Assembly: GCA_020846575.1 (NCBI GenBank)
Contig: JADLDQ010000067.1
Span: 1-8,307, forward strand
Length of the DNA: 8,307 bases
Source: Burkholderiales bacterium
GTDB taxonomy: Bacteria; Pseudomonadota; Gammaproteobacteria; Burkholderiales; SG8-39
Direction of reading: 5' to 3'
Shown one piece after another: positions 5,595-8,307 of the stretch. The notes under the pieces were generated by a model, which saw only the letters and a program-made list of their open reading frames with translations, was not told the DNA's origin and did no database searches. How positions within the stretch are numbered: position 1 is the first letter of the stretch; every line of letters begins with the position of its first letter. The position numbers and the translations under genes were made by a program.

Positions 5595-7514
5595 ATGAAG
5601 TTAGACCGCCGCTTCTTCGCCGAGTCGCTGGTGGTGAGGCTGGGGATCGCCCTGGCGACCATCGTGACGCTGGCGCTTGCAGCCGCCATCAGCGCGACGG
5701 TGTTCACGGAGCTCTCCACCGGCAAGGCCGCGGCCATCAACGGGGCCGGGAGCCTGCGCATGCAGTCCTACTGGATCACGGTGCAGGTGCTGCGCGCCGC
5801 GTACGGCGAGCGGCCCGCGCTCGAGGTCGAGAAGGCGGCGGCCGAGTTCGAGACGCGACTGTCGAGCGCGCAGCTCAAGGCGGGCCTGCCCGGGGATCCG
5901 GCGAACGCCACGCGACGCACGTACGAGCGCGTCGCGACCGAATGGTCGGACTCGCTCAGACCGGGCATCGCCCGCGCGCTGGCCGGGGACGAGGGCGCCC
6001 GCGATGCTTTCGTCGCCCGCGCCGCCTCGTTCGTGCAGGACGTGGACAACCTGGTGTCGCTGCTGGAGTACGACCTGGAAGGCCGCATCCAGACGCTCAA
6101 GGTGGTGCAGGGCGCGGTGCTGTTCGCCACCATCGTGGTGATGTTCATCGCGCTGTACCTGCTGCACGCGCAGGTGCTGGTGCCGCTCGCGGACCTGTTG
6201 CAGTGCGCGCGCCGCGTGCGCGTCGGCGAGTTCGCGGTACGCGCGCGGCATGTCGGGGAGGACGAGCTCGGCCAGCTCGGCCAGTCGTTCAACTACATGA
6301 TGGAGGACCTGTCGCGCAGCTACGCGACGCTGGAGGCTCGAGTGTTCGAGAAGACCGAGCAGCTCGCGCGCAGCAACGCCTCACTCGAGGTGCTGTACAA
6401 CACCACCCGCGCCCTCGCGGAGAATCCGCTCAGCCAGGCCACGCTGGAGCGGGTGGTGCGCGAGGTCGAGCGCGCCGTGGGCCTGGAGGCGGGCGTGATC
6501 TGCGCGCGCGAGGAAGGCGACCCGCGCGGCTTTCCGATCACGGTCCAGTCGCACAACGCGCGCATCGCCGCCGACTGGTGCGGGCAGCAGCGCTGCGCCG
6601 AGTGCCTCGCGGACGCGCAGGCGGGCGTGCGCGTCGTGGGCGGCGCAGACGAGCGCGCACTCTCGGTGCCGCTGTCCGAGGGCGGCACGCTCTACGGCGT
6701 GATGCTGCTGCGCCTGCCGCCCGGCGCGCAGATCGAGGACTGGAAGCTGAAGCTGCTCGAATCGATCGGCCACCACATCGGCGCGGCGATCGCCACCGCC
6801 AAGCGCGCCGACGAGCGGCGGCGCATCGCGCTCATGGAGGAACGCTCCGTGATCGCGCGCGAGCTGCACGATTCCCTCGCGCAGTCGCTTTCCTACCTGA
6901 AGATCCAGGTGACCCGGCTCCAGTCGCAGCGTGGCCCGGGCGCGCGCGCCCAGGGCCGCGCGCAGGACGAGGCGCGGTTCGCGGAAGTGGTCGAGGAACT
7001 CAAGGCGGGGCTCAACAACGCCTACCGCCAGCTGCGCGAACTGCTCACCACCTTCCGGCTGCGCATGGACGGGCGCGGCATCCAGGAAGCGCTGCGCGAG
7101 GCGGTGCGGGAATTCTCCACGCGCACCGGCCTGGAGTTCCAGCTCCAGGACCAGCTGCTCGGCCACGAGCTCGATTCGAGCGAGCAGATTCACGTGCTGC
7201 AGGTGGTGCGCGAGGCCCTGACCAACGTCGAACACCATGCGCGGGCGCGCCGCGCCGAGGTGCGCCTGGCGATCGAGAGCGGCCGGGTGCGCGTGACCGT
7301 GGACGACGACGGGGTGGGCATCGCCGAGGGCGAGCCGCCGGCGCACCATTACGGCCTGGCCATCATGCGCGACCGCGCGGCGACGCTGGGCGGGGCGCTG
7401 CGCGTCCTGCGCCGCGCCGGAGGCGGCACGCGCGTCGAACTCGAGTTCGCGCCGCGCGGCCCGTTCCGCACCGCGCATGCCGAGGCCGTGCTGAGCGCGC
7501 CCTCGACCGCATGA
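5595..7514 (+). CDS. narX: Nitrate/nitrite sensor histidine kinase NarX
   Basis: NarX is an inner-membrane sensor that detects periplasmic nitrate/nitrite and controls phosphorylation of NarL. In this 639-residue protein helix 1 is at about 11-36, followed by the periplasmic helical sensor with the P-box INGAGSLRMQSYW (48-60). Its Arg55 corresponds to the ligand-binding arginine of E. coli NarX. Helix 2 is at about 171-191. A HAMP linker (about 192-245), a coiled signalling helix and a GAF-like central module (about 265-400) follow. The module carries a cysteine group C303, C329, C334 and C337 as in NarX/NarQ sensors. The HisKA_3 H-box is ERSVIARELHDSLAQSLS with His425; the ATPase has the N-box EALTNVEHHA (540-549), DDDGVGI (570-576) and the G2 region YGLAIMRDRA. 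The start ATG has only a weak GGGAA upstream. The stop (TGA) overlaps the ATG of a short ORF leading to narL. Confidence 0.95.
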   Translation: MKLDRRFFAESLVVRLGIALATIVTLALAAAISATVFTELSTGKAAAINGAGSLRMQSYWITVQVLRAAYGERPALEVEKAAAEFETRLSSAQLKAGLPGDPANATRRTYERVATEWSDSLRPGIARALAGDEGARDAFVARAASFVQDVDNLVSLLEYDLEGRIQTLKVVQGAVLFATIVVMFIALYLLHAQVLVPLADLLQCARRVRVGEFAVRARHVGEDELGQLGQSFNYMMEDLSRSYATLEARVFEKTEQLARSNASLEVLYNTTRALAENPLSQATLERVVREVERAVGLEAGVICAREEGDPRGFPITVQSHNARIAADWCGQQRCAECLADAQAGVRVVGGADERALSVPLSEGGTLYGVMLLRLPPGAQIEDWKLKLLESIGHHIGAAIATAKRADERRRIALMEERSVIARELHDSLAQSLSYLKIQVTRLQSQRGPGARAQGRAQDEARFAEVVEELKAGLNNAYRQLRELLTTFRLRMDGRGIQEALREAVREFSTRTGLEFQLQDQLLGHELDSSEQIHVLQVVREALTNVEHHARARRAEVRLAIESGRVRVTVDDDGVGIAEGEPPAHHYGLAIMRDRAATLGGALRVLRRAGGGTRVELEFAPRGPFRTAHAEAVLSAPSTA

Positions 7515-7657
7515 ACCCGCAGGGCCGCCGCAAGGGCGAATCCCCAGTCGCGAAGCGACAAGGCAGACCCGTGAATCCGCCGCACCGCCTCCCGGGCCGC
7601 GTTTGCGAAATGGATCCCGGCGCGCAGCGACAGGGCCGGCCGGCGAGTACCCGGTGA
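7511..7657 (+). other. 48-codon ORF bridging narX and narL; coding status doubtful
   Basis: The 139-nt space between narX and narL is filled by an open frame that starts inside the narX stop (ATGA at 7511-7514) and stops inside the narL start (GTGA at 7654-7657). Both overlaps are typical of translational coupling. The product would be basic and proline/arginine-rich, with three QGR motifs: PQGRR, KRQGRP and QRQGRP. The last two come from an imperfect DNA direct repeat, GCGACAAGGCAGACC and GCGACAGGGCCGGCC. A small hairpin GTCGC-GAA-GCGAC lies at 7547-7559. It has no SD, and codons such as CGA, CAA, AGA and GTT are unlike its neighbours, so it may only couple ribosomes from narX to narL, or be chance. 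No promoter or T-run terminator is visible here. Confidence 0.3.
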
Positions 7658-8307
7658 GCGAGGGCAACCGCATCCTGGTCATCGACGACCACCCCCTTTT
7701 CAGAAAGGGGGTGCTGCAGTTGATCGAGATGGCGCCCCATCTCCAGATCATCGGCGAGGCCGCGAACGGCGAGCAGGGCGTGGCGCTGGCGAAGTCGCTC
7801 GACCCCGACCTGGTGCTGCTCGACCTGCACATGACCGGGCTGTCGGGCATCGAGACCTTGCGCCTGATCCGGGAGGCGGGGCTCGAGTGCCGCGTGGTGA
7901 TCCTGACCGTCTCGGACAACGCCGAGGACCTCGTCGCCGCCATCCGCGCGGGTGCGGACGGCTACCTGCTGAAGGACATGGAGCCCGAGGACCTGCTGGC
8001 GGCCATCGACGAGGCGCTCAACGGCCGCACCGTCATCGGCGAGCGGCTGAACGGGCTGCTCGCGCGCGCCATCCGCGAGGAGGCCGCGGTGAAGCAGCGC
8101 GACAGCGCCTCGCTCACCGAGCGCGAGAAGGAGATCCTGAGCGGCCTCGCACAGGGGCTCTCCAACAAGCTGATCGCCCGCGAACTCGACATCACCGACG
8201 CGACCGTCAAGGTGCACGTCAAGAACCTGCTGAAGAAGCTCGGTTTCCGCTCGCGCCTGGAGGCCGCGGTGTGGGCGGTCGGCCGCGGCAAGGCTCAGGC
8301 GGACTGA
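7654..8307 (+). CDS. narL: Nitrate/nitrite response regulator NarL
   Basis: NarL is the DNA-binding partner of NarX; in its phosphorylated form it binds TACYNMT-type heptamers to activate or repress anaerobic respiration genes. The protein has 217 residues, against 216 in E. coli. The receiver domain (about 5-120) has the acidic pair Asp11-Asp12, the phosphoacceptor Asp57 in LVLLDLHM, Thr85 and Lys107. The LuxR/GerE helix-turn-helix spans about 152-212, with SLTEREKEIL and the recognition helix TDATVKVHVKNLLKKL. Lys186, Val187 and Lys190 align with the DNA-contacting residues K188, V189 and K192 of E. coli NarL. The GTG at 7654 is chosen because it gives the family N-terminus (RILVIDDHPLFRKG) and overlaps the stop of the bridging ORF. 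An upstream in-frame TTG at 7603 would add 17 atypical residues. There is no clear SD, so translation may depend on coupling. The gene is complete, ending at the window edge. Confidence 0.96.
   Translation: MSEGNRILVIDDHPLFRKGVLQLIEMAPHLQIIGEAANGEQGVALAKSLDPDLVLLDLHMTGLSGIETLRLIREAGLECRVVILTVSDNAEDLVAAIRAGADGYLLKDMEPEDLLAAIDEALNGRTVIGERLNGLLARAIREEAAVKQRDSASLTEREKEILSGLAQGLSNKLIARELDITDATVKVHVKNLLKKLGFRSRLEAAVWAVGRGKAQAD
7690..7713 (+). repeat. Perfect 10-bp hairpin inside the 5' end of narL
   Basis: CACCCCCTTT (7690-7699) and AAAGGGGGTG (7704-7713) are exact inverted repeats around the 4-nt loop TCAG. The element begins 36 nt after the narL GTG and encodes the conserved DHPLFRKGV. It uses CTT, AGA and GGG codons that are unusual next to the GC-ending usage of this window. 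In the mRNA it would form a stable stem just past the start site. Confidence 0.7.

Noticed and set aside
7603..7653. Upstream TTG start for narL
   Set aside because: It would add 17 residues not found in the NarL family; the GTG at 7654 gives the usual length and N-terminus.
5558..7657. 699-codon plus-strand frame overlapping narX
   Set aside because: It is the +1 shadow of narX, rich in R, A and G, with no recognisable motifs. Only its last 48 codons, after narX, are discussed as a separate possibility.
6381..8217. Long minus-strand frames opposite narX and narL
   Set aside because: They are antisense to well-supported kinase and regulator genes, and their compositions (H, Q, L, R-rich) are typical of codon shadows.

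Overview
This is a GC-rich window (about two thirds G+C by eye) carrying the regulatory and transport end of a respiratory nitrate reductase (nar) locus. Protein-level resemblance to the NarK, NarX, NarL and NarG families, strong GC-ending codon bias and the gene order (narXL divergent from narK genes that lead into narG) suggest a nitrate-respiring or denitrifying proteobacterium. A betaproteobacterium is most likely, but the window alone does not fix the taxon.

Layout. The minus strand, read from right to left, carries a tight candidate operon: a type I NarK nitrate transporter (narK1), a canonical type II NarK (narK2), a third NarK-family transporter with an enlarged predicted periplasmic loop, a 66-residue predicted membrane protein of unknown function, and the first 223 codons of narG, which runs off the left edge. 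Gaps between the transporter genes are 25 and 36 nt. A 91-nt gap with a very strong GC hairpin follows the third transporter, and 31 nt separate the small gene from narG. On the plus strand, after a 261-nt divergent intergenic region, lie the nitrate/nitrite sensor kinase narX and its response regulator narL, which ends with its stop codon on the last base of the window.

How they work together. NarX senses periplasmic nitrate/nitrite and phosphorylates NarL. NarL is expected to bind heptamer pairs such as the 7-2-7 inverted repeat in the divergent region, and so control the transporter-reductase operon. The NarK proteins bring nitrate in (proton-coupled for type I, nitrite-exchanging for type II) to the cytoplasmic active site of NarG. 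A degenerate FNR-like half-palindrome lies near narX, but no convincing -10 goes with it.

Most worth a second look: three consecutive NarK-type transporters, one with an insertion of about 80 residues; the uncharacterised small membrane gene between narK and narG; a perfect 10-bp hairpin inside the start of narL built with atypical codons; the hairpin before the small gene; and a 48-codon ORF whose start and stop overlap narX and narL. I saw no mobile element, CRISPR array, tRNA or rRNA.
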